Shown here: positions 53,689 to 62,370 of the stretch, one piece after another
How the letters are laid out: every line of letters starts with the position of its first letter
Numbering within the stretch: position 1 is the first letter of the stretch
Source of the DNA: Paenalicyclobacillus ferrooxydans
Lineage (GTDB): Bacteria; Bacillota; Bacilli; Alicyclobacillales; Alicyclobacillaceae
DNA: 64,000 bases
Direction of reading: 5' to 3'
Assembly: GCF_001399675.1 (NCBI RefSeq)
Contig: NZ_LJCO01000033.1
Span: 1 to 64,000, forward strand
The notes under the pieces: model-generated
What the model was told of the DNA's origin: nothing
What the model saw: only the letters and a program-made list of their open reading frames with translations
The model's database searches: none
Made by a program: the position numbers and the translations under genes

Positions 53689-54138
53689 ATGTCGTCAGAA
53701 GTCACAGAGAAGCTCAGTTTTGCAACCCGCTTTCTGCAAATCAAAAAGAGTATTCAGAGCTTCGAAGAGCAGAAACTGGCAAAAAGGCAATCAGAACAAC
53801 AAAATGCTCTACATCAACTTGAGCTGATCTGCCATGAGCAGGACTCCATAAAGCAGAGCTTACATCAGGTATTAAACTCTCCGGAAAGTTACTTATATTA
53901 CCATGAGCTTGATGTGTTATCTGTCAAACATGTCCTGCAACAGGTGACCGTACAGGCGAGTACCAACGCGCTTGAACAACAGCAGAGCAGGGTGCAAACC
54001 GCTTATCAGGACACAGAGCGTTGGAAGATTGTTTTGGACCAGTATAACGAGTTAAACAAAAAACAGATGCAGTCTCTAGACCAAGCTATGCTTGATGAAG
54101 CCAGCAATGCTCGCTATCTACGCCAGATCGAAGACTAG
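53689..54138 (+). CDS. fliJ: Flagellar export protein FliJ
   Basis: A 149-residue, almost entirely coiled-coil protein (Gln/Glu-rich) directly after fliI. FliJ sits in the FliI hexamer and contacts FlhA. Sequence conservation in FliJ is low, so the call rests on size, coiled coil and position. Confidence 0.83.
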   Translation: MSSEVTEKLSFATRFLQIKKSIQSFEEQKLAKRQSEQQNALHQLELICHEQDSIKQSLHQVLNSPESYLYYHELDVLSVKHVLQQVTVQASTNALEQQQSRVQTAYQDTERWKIVLDQYNELNKKQMQSLDQAMLDEASNARYLRQIED

Positions 54139-54148
54139 GAGAGCTCAG

Positions 54149-54364
54149 ATGATCAAGTTGACAAAGCTAAATGCAGAAGTTGTTTGGGTGAATCCTTTGA
54201 TCATCGAGAATGTGATTCAACCAAAAGATACAATTCTCAGTTTGACGAATGGACACAAATATATGGTTCAGGAAAGCCCAGAAGAGATTATCGAGAAATG
54301 CGTTCAGTATCTAACTCGAATAGGCCTGACAGGGACTCAACAGACGAAATCAGAACGAACGTAA
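54149..54364 (+). CDS. flbD: Flagellar protein FlbD/SwrD family
   Basis: A 71-residue protein with the FlbD pattern MIKLTKLNAEVVWVNPLIIE, D-T-ILSLTNGHKYMVQESP. In Bacillus SwrD increases stator torque. The ATG follows GGAGAG, 10 nt after fliJ. Confidence 0.88.
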   Translation: MIKLTKLNAEVVWVNPLIIENVIQPKDTILSLTNGHKYMVQESPEEIIEKCVQYLTRIGLTGTQQTKSERT

Positions 54365-54471
54365 TGAGTTGGGATATGACGACATCCGTCAAGTTTCCTG
54401 ACACCGTTTTTATAAAATTTCGCTATACATGCAATATACGTACACTGACTGTATGTGAGGTGTGAAATCTG

Positions 54472-54645
54472 GTGATCCGAAAAGACATGTATTTTACGGA
54501 TAGACAGGTCAAGCAACTAAGTGAGGAAGCGAAGGCCGGAGGGCTGTCGTTTTCCGAGCACGTTCGACGTATTTTAGACCATCATCTTGATCTAGGAAAG
54601 AAGGAGAGCATGCATGTCGAAAGTGCTATCACAAGAGGAAATTGA
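54472..54645 (+). CDS. Small ribbon-helix-helix (CopG-like) protein
   Basis: A 57-codon frame starts at GTG 54472, preceded by GAGG 11 nt upstream, and ends 32 nt inside fliM in another frame. The product has the ribbon-helix-helix layout: a beta strand (RKDMYFTD), helix A (RQVKQLSEEAKAGG), the conserved turn LSFSEHVRRIL and helix B (HHLDL). Such proteins are dimeric DNA-binding repressors or antitoxin-like regulators. No toxin gene is adjacent. A 107-bp gap separates it from flbD; its imperfect inverted repeat TACA-CTGAC-TGTA (54440-54452) could be an operator. It lies where fliL is found in other Firmicutes. Confidence 0.75.
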   Translation: MIRKDMYFTDRQVKQLSEEAKAGGLSFSEHVRRILDHHLDLGKKESMHVESAITRGN

Positions 54646-55609
54646 TCACCTCTTGGCATCTGTCCACGATGGCACAATACCATCTGTTGTCTCTCCAGAT
54701 GTTTCCGAACAGCGTTTTACAACATACGACTTTCGAAGAGCTCTCCATTTTTCAAAGGACCACTTCCGAGTCATAAGAAGGGTATTTGAACAGTTTGCTC
54801 GCCAGTTCTCCAACCGGTTAGGTGCGCGGTTGCGTACGGTCACCAGTATGCAGGTCGAATCGGTTGACGAGTTACCTTACGAAGAATTCATGGCGTCAAT
54901 TCCTAGACTGACGGTACTTCAGGTCATGGAACTGCATCCCCTGCAGGGTCGTGCGGCACTCGAGATGAACATGCAACTTGCATTTGCCATGCTTGATTTT
55001 TTTATGGGAGGGTCTGGTCAGCATCGATATGTAGAACGTGAACTGACTGACATTGAAAACAAATTGCTGGGCAATGTTCTAAGTGAGATGAAACCTGCTT
55101 TCTCTGAAGCCTGGGCGATGTTTTTAAACGTGCGTCCTGTATTCAACTCAATTGAATGCAATCCGCACTTTGTTCAAATTGCAACTCCGAATGAGTCAGT
55201 TCTTGTCGTGACAATGCAAATGAAAGTCGGGGACACGACCGGCCTCGTCAATATGTGCATTCCTTATATCATTCTTGAAGATATCGTACCAAAACTCACA
55301 GCGCGGTCCTACTACACAACGAGTAAGACAGAAAACAGTGAACTTATAGCGCATGAAGGATTGCTGGCCCGGCATGTTAGAAACTCGAGTCTAAAACTCA
55401 GTGTTCTTCTGGGTACAACGCCTTTGCCAATGAAAGAAGTCCTTGATCTTGAACAAGGTGATGTAATCACTCTGGATCAGTCAATTCATGCACCCTTAAC
55501 GTTGTTTTCTGATGGGGTACCCATCTTTCTTGGGAATATCGGATTATCTAAATCTCACTTTGCCCTGAAGATCTCAGAAGCATGGAAGGATGTAACGGAA
55601 AATGAGTGA
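54614..55609 (+). CDS. fliM: Flagellar motor switch protein FliM
   Basis: A 331-residue switch protein. The N-terminal LSQEEIDHLLASV motif binds CheY-P; the middle CheC-like domain and the C-terminal FliN-like domain follow (QSIHAPLTLFSDGVPIFLGN). It overlaps the small RHH gene at its start and fliY at its end (8 nt). Confidence 0.96.
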   Translation: MSKVLSQEEIDHLLASVHDGTIPSVVSPDVSEQRFTTYDFRRALHFSKDHFRVIRRVFEQFARQFSNRLGARLRTVTSMQVESVDELPYEEFMASIPRLTVLQVMELHPLQGRAALEMNMQLAFAMLDFFMGGSGQHRYVERELTDIENKLLGNVLSEMKPAFSEAWAMFLNVRPVFNSIECNPHFVQIATPNESVLVVTMQMKVGDTTGLVNMCIPYIILEDIVPKLTARSYYTTSKTENSELIAHEGLLARHVRNSSLKLSVLLGTTPLPMKEVLDLEQGDVITLDQSIHAPLTLFSDGVPIFLGNIGLSKSHFALKISEAWKDVTENE

Positions 55610-56669
55610 CGGTGAAAAACTAACCCAAGCGGAAATTGACATGCTTCTTCGCGGAGACACGCACTCGCTCACTGCGGAACAAATAGATGCGGTTGGCGAA
55701 ATTGGTAATATTAGCCTGGGTTCTGCATCGACGCCCATGTCGCAGCTCCTGCAACAACCCGTGACGATTACTACGCCAAAAGTTTCTGTTCGACTGATTG
55801 AGGAAATGGAGTTCGACTTTAGAGGTCCGTTTCTGGTGATTTCAATCGAGTACACAGAGGGCTTGAAGGGAAACAATGTCTTGGTTGTGCAAGGTGATGA
55901 TGCCAAGAAAATTGCGAATCTCATGCTTGGCGGAGACGGGACAGATTTGTCTGGGGAACTAGACGAGCTTCACCTCAGCGCGGTTGGAGAAATTATGAAT
56001 CAGATGATGGGTAGTGCTGCCACGTCGATGTCAGCCATATTTGAAACGAGCGTTAACATTTCTCCACCTGTTGTCCAAGTGCAGCAAACAGCAGAGCATG
56101 GTATTGGGCTATCCGGTTGGTTTATCGTCGTCGAATTTCAGTTAGCTGTCGGAAATTTGATTGATTCTACCTTGCTCCAGTTTATTCCTTTCGATTTTGG
56201 TGTAGACATGATAAATCGGCTTTTGCAACCGTTGAAAGCCGCAGAATCATCCATGAGTAAGCCAGTCGAGATGGCGACTGCCAAACAGCCAGTTCCTCAG
56301 CAAACAGCAGAGCGGCCCTTGCCGAAGGATGGAATGGAGGTTAGTGAGCGCCCGGTTCGAATTCCCGCATTCGAGTCATTTGACGATCATGTTTCTACAA
56401 AAGTCTCTCCTCGCAATCTCGACATACTGCTCGATGTTGAACTGAATGTCCATGTCGAATTAGGCAATATCCGGAAGAGAATTCGAGAGATATTGGAATT
56501 GACGACAGGGTCTATCGTCGAGTTGGACAAGTTAGCCGGCGAGCCTGTTGACGTCTATATTAATAATCAACATATTGGGTTCGGTGAGGTTGTGGTTATA
56601 GATGAGAAATTCGGGGTTAGAATTACAGAAATTGTATCGCCAGAAGAGCGTATCAAGAGGTTTCGTTAA
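55602..56669 (+). CDS. fliY: Flagellar motor switch phosphatase FliY
   Basis: A 355-residue Firmicute-type switch protein. Residues about 20-210 hold two CheC-like phosphatase helices (AVGEIGNISLGS and AVGEIMNQMMGS). A variable linker follows, then a C-terminal FliN domain (DILLDVELNVHVELGN, TTGSIVELDKLAGEPVDVY). It dephosphorylates CheY-P at the motor, complementing CheX. Confidence 0.95.
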   Translation: MSDGEKLTQAEIDMLLRGDTHSLTAEQIDAVGEIGNISLGSASTPMSQLLQQPVTITTPKVSVRLIEEMEFDFRGPFLVISIEYTEGLKGNNVLVVQGDDAKKIANLMLGGDGTDLSGELDELHLSAVGEIMNQMMGSAATSMSAIFETSVNISPPVVQVQQTAEHGIGLSGWFIVVEFQLAVGNLIDSTLLQFIPFDFGVDMINRLLQPLKAAESSMSKPVEMATAKQPVPQQTAERPLPKDGMEVSERPVRIPAFESFDDHVSTKVSPRNLDILLDVELNVHVELGNIRKRIREILELTTGSIVELDKLAGEPVDVYINNQHIGFGEVVVIDEKFGVRITEIVSPEERIKRFR

Positions 56670-56670
56670 G

Positions 56671-57147
56671 TTGCCTAATAGTTTTGGCAAAACTCTGATT
56701 GGTTTTTCATTAGTGGCGGGCGTGCTCAGTAAGATCCAAGTTGTTTTTGCCAAGGGTTCAGGTACCCCGTCCCTTCCATCGGATAGCTCGAATGGGCCGT
56801 TAGTGGGCATGTTCATTTCTATGCTGATAGTCATTGCTCTCGGGTGGCTGGCTCTTCGTTTATTGCTCAAACGTTTTAATATTAAGACGAGAGGTGACGT
56901 TGATCTCATCGCGGTTCGTCAAGTAGCCCCGAATCGGTACGTCGGTGTTGTGGATGTTTACGGAAGGAAGTACGTTGTCGGAATCGGTGATACAGTCACG
57001 TGTCTAGATCGACTCGGAGAGATAGATGTCCCGACACATCCTACTGCGTCCCAAGGCGTGCCGGTTCACACAGGTTCTTCGATTAAAAAAACGCTGGAAA
57101 GATTACGGCGGGATTATGGTAGACCGAGAAGGGAGGACAACCCGTGA
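56671..57147 (+). CDS. fliO: Flagellar biosynthetic protein FliO
   Basis: A 158-residue protein with an N-terminal signal-like segment, a short outer part, one membrane segment (about residues 47-65) and a cytoplasmic FliO domain (LIAVRQVAPNRYVGVVDV, KYVVGIGDTV). TTG 56671 follows AGAGG 10 nt upstream and gives a clean signal sequence; the longer frame from ATG 56602 lies inside fliY. FliO normally stabilises FliP, yet fliP does not follow. Confidence 0.85.
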   Translation: MPNSFGKTLIGFSLVAGVLSKIQVVFAKGSGTPSLPSDSSNGPLVGMFISMLIVIALGWLALRLLLKRFNIKTRGDVDLIAVRQVAPNRYVGVVDVYGRKYVVGIGDTVTCLDRLGEIDVPTHPTASQGVPVHTGSSIKKTLERLRRDYGRPRREDNP

Positions 57148-57413
57148 CGGAAAACTTTATTGTCTCACTTGGTCAGCAGTGTATGTTATACGTTATCAAA
57201 ATGGTGGCGCCCATACTGCTTATGAGTTTAGTCATGGGTATTGGAGTTAGTATCTTCCAAGCATCTACCCAAATTAATGAACAGACAATGACGTTTATTC
57301 CTAAAATCATTGCCATTATCATCACACTCTTGGTGTTCGGCCCTTGGATGCTCACGACTTCTGTGGATTTCACAAAGAGTATTTTAGAGAACTTAATGAC
57401 ATACGTGAGTTAA
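57144..57413 (+). CDS. fliQ: Flagellar export gate protein FliQ
   Basis: An 89-residue protein with two membrane hairpin segments, of typical FliQ length, with VAPILLMSLVMGIGVSIFQA and QINEQTMTFIPKI. It overlaps fliO by 4 nt (GTGA), so there is no room for fliP between them. Confidence 0.95.
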   Translation: MTENFIVSLGQQCMLYVIKMVAPILLMSLVMGIGVSIFQASTQINEQTMTFIPKIIAIIITLLVFGPWMLTTSVDFTKSILENLMTYVS

Positions 57414-57414
57414 G

Positions 57415-58194
57415 ATGGCTGTTTATGCGTTGAATCACGTACAAGTCCTTTTGTTGGTGCTATTACGAGTCATGATGTTTATCATCACATCTCCGCTGTT
57501 CTCAATGCGCCTGTATCCAAACTGGACAAAAGTCGGGTTTGCGGGTGTGGTCGCGCTGTTGGTGATTCCGTCTATGAGTGTCACTACCGTCCCGTCCGCA
57601 CTATTGGACACAGGGGAATACATCTTGGTTGCAGTGCGAGAGATGGCCACTGGACTGCTGCTTGGCTGGGTCGCAAGTGTCATATACGCGACGGTAAATG
57701 TGGCTGGACGCATACTTGATTTGGAGATTGGGTACAGTGCTGTATCGCTGCTGGCACCTGGGACAAACGACCAGGAGAGTGTGATGGGGTCTTTTCAGGG
57801 GGCTTTGTTTGCTCTCTATTTTCTAGGGATGAATGGATTGGACGGACTCGTTCTCGCAGTCTTGAACAGCTATAAGCTTATCCCGCTTGGATACTTCCAC
57901 ATGCCGGGTACGACGATTCAGTTTTTGATGTACATGTTTAATGTGTTGTTTACGATGGCCGTCGAAGTCGTCATTCCGTTTCTGTGTGTGCTGCTGTTCA
58001 CTGATGTGACTTTGGCCGTTATTTCCCGCAGTATGCCACAGTTGAACGTATTCATTGTGGGGCTTCCCGCAAAGTTATTCTTTGGTCTGTCATTGTTTTC
58101 CATTGGCATGGTTGGTACTACTTATTTGTTTGGGCAAATATTTCAAACGCTTTTTAGCGATACAACGATGTTTTTGAAGTGGTTTGGGGGCTAG
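57415..58194 (+). CDS. fliR: Flagellar export gate protein FliR
   Basis: A 259-residue multi-spanning protein that forms the export gate with FliP and FliQ. Signatures are FSMRLYPNWTKVGFAGVVAL, VREMATGLLLGW and the conserved NVFIVGLPAKLFFGL. ATG follows fliQ by 1 nt. Confidence 0.95.
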   Translation: MAVYALNHVQVLLLVLLRVMMFIITSPLFSMRLYPNWTKVGFAGVVALLVIPSMSVTTVPSALLDTGEYILVAVREMATGLLLGWVASVIYATVNVAGRILDLEIGYSAVSLLAPGTNDQESVMGSFQGALFALYFLGMNGLDGLVLAVLNSYKLIPLGYFHMPGTTIQFLMYMFNVLFTMAVEVVIPFLCVLLFTDVTLAVISRSMPQLNVFIVGLPAKLFFGLSLFSIGMVGTTYLFGQIFQTLFSDTTMFLKWFGG

Positions 58195-58198
58195 TCCA

Positions 58199-59275
58199 GT
58201 GCTCGCGTTTGAGCTTCAGAGGTTTGCTGAAGACAAAACTGAAAAGGCTACGCCTCGTCGTCGGCAGAAATCCATACAAGAAGGCAACATTCCCAAAAGC
58301 CGCGATCTGGTTTCATCGATTTCTTTTCTAGTCGCATTATTTGTACTGAAATTTTTTGCTCAAGGCACCTGGAATCGTTTAACACAGGACTGGACTTATG
58401 ATTTATCGCATGTAGCGCAGGTCCAACTCACTGCGGCCGATGTAATCCCCTTTTTGTTCCAACAGTTGATGGTGGTCGTTGGTATTGCTTATCCGTTTGT
58501 GATTTTTCCAATGATTGTCGGTATTATCGCAAACTACGCGCAGGTAAAATTCGTTTTTCTGCCCAATTTGATTTTGCCCAAGTTTAGTCGTCTGAACCCG
58601 TTAACAGGTTTTACACGGATATTTGGGGTAAGCGGCCTGGTACAGACTCTGCAGTCTCTGTTTAAACTGCTGGTGATATCCAGTGTGGCGTATTTTTCGG
58701 TGCAGGGTCTGATCAGTCAGATTTTGAATCTGCCACAATACTTGCTATCGCAGTATCCGGGCCTGATTGCAAGCATGATATACAGCGTGATGATCAAAGC
58801 GGCCGTTGGTTTGATAGTGCTAGCTGGACTTGATTACGCCTATCAGAGGTTTGATTCTGAGAAACGTATGAAGATGTCCAAGGAGGAAGTTAAGCGAGAA
58901 CGCAAGGACGCTGAAGGGAATCCAGAAGTCAAGCAAAAAATTCGAAAGATGGGATTCCAAATCGCGTCTAAGCGGATGATGCAGCAAGTACCGAAAGCCG
59001 ATGTTGTTGTCACCAATCCAACTCATTTCGCCGTGTGTCTCAAGTACGAACGAGGCACGAAGGCTCCAATTGTTACTGCAAAAGGTTCTGATGAGATAGC
59101 ATTGCGCATTCGATCTATCGCTCACGAGCACGCGATTCCAATTGTCGAAAATAAGCCTCTCGCTCGTGAGTTATATCAATCATGTGACCTAGATGACCCA
59201 ATCCCAATGCATTTGTTCAAAGCTGTAGCGGAATTACTGGCTTATGTCTATATCCGCAGGAAGATGGTGAGATAA
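58199..59275 (+). CDS. flhB: Flagellar export switch protein FlhB
   Basis: A 358-residue substrate-specificity switch. The N-terminal DKTEKATPRRRQKS precedes four membrane segments; the cytoplasmic domain contains the self-cleavage site NPTH (VVVTNPTHFAVCLKY). GTG 58199 follows GGGGG; an in-frame start at 58184 lies inside fliR. Confidence 0.94.
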   Translation: MLAFELQRFAEDKTEKATPRRRQKSIQEGNIPKSRDLVSSISFLVALFVLKFFAQGTWNRLTQDWTYDLSHVAQVQLTAADVIPFLFQQLMVVVGIAYPFVIFPMIVGIIANYAQVKFVFLPNLILPKFSRLNPLTGFTRIFGVSGLVQTLQSLFKLLVISSVAYFSVQGLISQILNLPQYLLSQYPGLIASMIYSVMIKAAVGLIVLAGLDYAYQRFDSEKRMKMSKEEVKRERKDAEGNPEVKQKIRKMGFQIASKRMMQQVPKADVVVTNPTHFAVCLKYERGTKAPIVTAKGSDEIALRIRSIAHEHAIPIVENKPLARELYQSCDLDDPIPMHLFKAVAELLAYVYIRRKMVR

Positions 59276-61117
59276 ATGAAGCGAAGCGACCTGATTGTGA
59301 TGGCCTCCATTTTGGGCATGGTTGTGATGATTGTGATACCCATCAATCGCACCTTGCTCGATATTTTGCTCATTATTAACCTCTTTCTCTCCATGTCCAT
59401 CCTGCTGGTGGCTATGAACACGACGAAGCCCTTGGAATTTTCCATCTTTCCTTCCTTACTTTTGGTTACCACCTTGTTTCGATTGGCGCTGAACCTGTCC
59501 TCAACGCGACTCATTTTAACGCAAGGCAATGCTGGACAGGTGATTCAAACATTCGGACACTTCGTTATAGGTGGTAATGTTGTAATTGGACTCATTGTCT
59601 TCATCATCATTGCTGTAGTTCAATTTATTGTAATTACGAAGGGGTCTGAACGAGTCGCTGAGGTTGCAGCACGGTTTACTCTCGATGCAATGCCAGGTAA
59701 ACAGATTTCGATCGATGCTGACCTTAACTCGGGGTTAATCAATGAACAGGAAGCACGAGCCAGACGTCAAGAGATTGAAGGCGAAGCGGACTTTTATGGT
59801 GCAATGGACGGGGCATCCAAGTTTGTTCGAGGTGATGCTATTGCAACCTTGTTTATTGTTGTCATTAACATCATTGGTGGCTTTATCATTGGCATGGTCG
59901 GCAGTCATATGAGTTGGCAAACGGCTGCTCAAACATACACGACACTTTCCATCGGCGATGCACTGGTTGACCAGATTCCTGCGTTACTTTTATCGACCGC
60001 GACAGGCTTGATTGTTACCCGCGCAGCTTCGACTGGAAATTTTGGTTCAGACATCGTTGGGCAGGTATTCGCATATCCACGAACCATCTTCATCGTATCG
60101 GGGGCGATTGCCGCTCTTGGAGTAATTACTCCAATTGGAGTCTTTCGAACGTGGCCAGTTGCCATAGGGTTCGGTATTCTCGGGTGGAATATTCGGCGCA
60201 CTGCACAGGCCGTTACGCGAAAGCAGGAAGATGAGGTGAAACGCCAAAAGGTAGAGGATACAAAACGTCCTGAGAGTTTAATGCCGTTGTTACGTGTTGA
60301 TCCGATTGAGTTTGAGTTCGGATTTTCGCTGATTCCCCTTGTCGACAATAAGCAGGGGGGAGACTTTCTGAATCGGATGTCTTCCATTCGAAAGCAGCTC
60401 GCATTGGAGCTCGGTTATTTGATTCCGGTGGTTAAGATGCAGGACAATCCAAAGTTAGCGTCCGATGCGTATCTCATTAAAATTAACGGCGTCGCGGTGG
60501 CAGAAGGCACCATCATGCCGAGACACTGGCTCGCAATGAATGCTGGAAACGTTACAGACGATACAGTCGTTGGTATTCCAACAAAGGAGCCAACTTTTGG
60601 AGCGAGTGCGTTGTGGGTGAGCAATGATATGCGCAGCGTTGCGGAAGAGGCTGGATATACCATCATCGACCCTACGACTGTCTTGGCAACGCACATGAAG
60701 CACGTTTTGAAGAGCCATGGGCACGAACTTCTAGGCCGCAAAGAAACAAAAGCCTTACTCGACAATCTCAAGGAAGTGTCTGCCTCATCCTTGGTGGATG
60801 ACTTGATACCCAGTCTGCTCTCCATTGCCCAAGTCCAAAGGATTCTCATTAACCTGCTGTCGGAGCGGATTTCCATTCGATCGCTCAACTTAATTTTGGA
60901 AATCTTGGCGATTCACGCCGAGAATACAAAAGACATTGACGTTTTAACCGAACTGGTGCGCCAAGGCTTATCAAGACAGATATGCAACCAATTCCGCGTA
61001 CCAAACGGACCGTTACGCGTGGTTACGTTGTCTCCGAGTGTGGAAGGTGAGCTGGATGGGTCTCTCGTTGAGAAAAATGGAAATCTCTTTGTTGGGTTAA
61101 ACGCCGTGAGAGGGTAA
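59276..61117 (+). CDS. flhA: Flagellar export gate protein FlhA, truncated by an in-frame stop
   Basis: Residues 1-613 of FlhA: an N-terminal membrane domain with about eight segments and the conserved loop (QISIDADLNSGLI, RRQEIEGEADFYGAMDGASKFV), then most of the cytoplasmic FlhA-C domain. The frame stops at TAA 61115-61117, after LFVGLNAVRG. Typical FlhA proteins have about 680-690 residues. The next 66 codons in the same frame encode the missing C-terminus up to TGA 61313-61315, giving 679 residues in all. The gene is therefore either a nonsense mutant, a sequencing error or read through. Confidence 0.92.
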   Translation: MKRSDLIVMASILGMVVMIVIPINRTLLDILLIINLFLSMSILLVAMNTTKPLEFSIFPSLLLVTTLFRLALNLSSTRLILTQGNAGQVIQTFGHFVIGGNVVIGLIVFIIIAVVQFIVITKGSERVAEVAARFTLDAMPGKQISIDADLNSGLINEQEARARRQEIEGEADFYGAMDGASKFVRGDAIATLFIVVINIIGGFIIGMVGSHMSWQTAAQTYTTLSIGDALVDQIPALLLSTATGLIVTRAASTGNFGSDIVGQVFAYPRTIFIVSGAIAALGVITPIGVFRTWPVAIGFGILGWNIRRTAQAVTRKQEDEVKRQKVEDTKRPESLMPLLRVDPIEFEFGFSLIPLVDNKQGGDFLNRMSSIRKQLALELGYLIPVVKMQDNPKLASDAYLIKINGVAVAEGTIMPRHWLAMNAGNVTDDTVVGIPTKEPTFGASALWVSNDMRSVAEEAGYTIIDPTTVLATHMKHVLKSHGHELLGRKETKALLDNLKEVSASSLVDDLIPSLLSIAQVQRILINLLSERISIRSLNLILEILAIHAENTKDIDVLTELVRQGLSRQICNQFRVPNGPLRVVTLSPSVEGELDGSLVEKNGNLFVGLNAVRG

Positions 61118-61315
61118 GCTGTTTTTAAACGACTTCAAGAGGAGGCGCAGCAGCTCTCTCGAGGAGGTTTGACGCCAATCTTGCTTGTACCGCCGAAGTT
61201 GCGTCTTCCAATTCGAAGGTGGTTGGCGAAAACCCTACCGAGTCTCGTAATTATGTCTTACAGTGAGCTCGATCCAGGTATAGATATTACGAATGCAGGT
61301 GTGGTGAATCTCTGA
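61118..61315 (+). pseudogene. flhA: Detached C-terminal part of FlhA
   Basis: This in-frame continuation of flhA translates as AVFKRLQEEAQQLSRGG, then LTPILLVPPKLRLPIRRWL, and VIMSYSELDPGI near the end. These are characteristic of the last FlhA domain. There is no start codon with a ribosome site at its beginning. Its TGA overlaps the flhF start (TGATG), so the normal flhA-flhF junction is conserved. Confidence 0.88.
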
Positions 61316-62370
61316 TGCAGGTGCAAACGTTTGTTGCGGATAACATGCCGGAGGCAATTCTTCAAATTCGAAAACACATGGGGAAAGATGCGGTGATTTT
61401 GAATTCGAGGAAGGTTTATCAGCGTCGTTGGTGGAGTCTCAAGAAAACCGTAAAATACGAGGTGTCTGCTTGCTTAGCAGCAGAAGCTCCGGAAGTCCAA
61501 TCTCAACTTACGTCCAATTCCAGACCTACCGATAGGGATGAAATCCAAACGGAGTTAAAGCAAATTCGGAGCATGCTGCAAACCGCAATTCAAACCAATG
61601 ACGCAATGATTGTAATGCTGTCCGATTATTTGAGAGAGCAGGGTTTGACGCGTGAGCTTGCAATGGCGCTTATTCAAGAAATTTCCCACGATACGAACGC
61701 TCGGGAGGAAGTGAAGGAGTCCCTCCAGAGAAGATTGGTTGAACAGTTGCACGACTTCCAGCATACAGCTCCCATAAGACCGGAGTCACGGGTTATCGCA
61801 TTTGTAGGGCCGACAGGGGTTGGAAAGACGACGACCATTGCAAAACTCGCCGCTGCATACGTTGCTAACGGAAAAAAGGTTGGGTTGATTACGACAGATA
61901 CCTATCGGATCGCGGCGATTGAACAGTTGAAGACATATGCCAAAATCCTAGAAATACCTGTCGAGGTTGCCTATAAGCCTGAAGAATTGACTAAGGCGAT
62001 GGAGCGATTGCGACACTGCGACGTAATTTTGGTCGACACATCAGGACGAAACTTCAGACTTATGTCTTATGTAGAGGAAACAAAGGCTTTTCTTCGAGAA
62101 CTGCCGGTGGATGAAACTTTGCTTGTGCTTTCACTTACGATGAAACCCAAGGATATCAATTATATTGTTGAAATGTTTATGGACCTGCCTGCAGATAAGT
62201 TTGTATTCACAAAACTGGATGAAACGGACACTTATGGTTCCATCCTGAATGTTCTTTTGACGCACAAGAAACCGATGTCTTACATCACCATGGGTCAATC
62301 TGTCCCAACTGATATTGAAATTCCATCTCTAGACAGAATTGTAAACATGGTATTGGAAGGCATCCAGTGA
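61315..62370 (+). CDS. flhF: Flagellar SRP-like GTPase FlhF
   Basis: A 351-residue signal-recognition-particle-type GTPase that sets flagellar number and position. The N-terminal basic domain (FVADNMPEAILQIRKHMGKD), a helical N domain and the G domain with P-loop GPTGVGKTTTIAKLAA (about residues 162-177), TTDTYRIAA and DTSGR are all present. Confidence 0.95.
   Translation: MQVQTFVADNMPEAILQIRKHMGKDAVILNSRKVYQRRWWSLKKTVKYEVSACLAAEAPEVQSQLTSNSRPTDRDEIQTELKQIRSMLQTAIQTNDAMIVMLSDYLREQGLTRELAMALIQEISHDTNAREEVKESLQRRLVEQLHDFQHTAPIRPESRVIAFVGPTGVGKTTTIAKLAAAYVANGKKVGLITTDTYRIAAIEQLKTYAKILEIPVEVAYKPEELTKAMERLRHCDVILVDTSGRNFRLMSYVEETKAFLRELPVDETLLVLSLTMKPKDINYIVEMFMDLPADKFVFTKLDETDTYGSILNVLLTHKKPMSYITMGQSVPTDIEIPSLDRIVNMVLEGIQ

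Noticed and set aside
54472-54645. Toxin-antitoxin module for the small RHH protein
   Set aside because: Neighbours on both sides are flagellar genes (flbD, fliM); there is no toxin frame next to it.
61118-61315. Frameshift as the cause of the shortened flhA
   Set aside because: The missing C-terminus lies in the same frame as the body of the gene, so a single nonsense codon explains it and no shift is needed.
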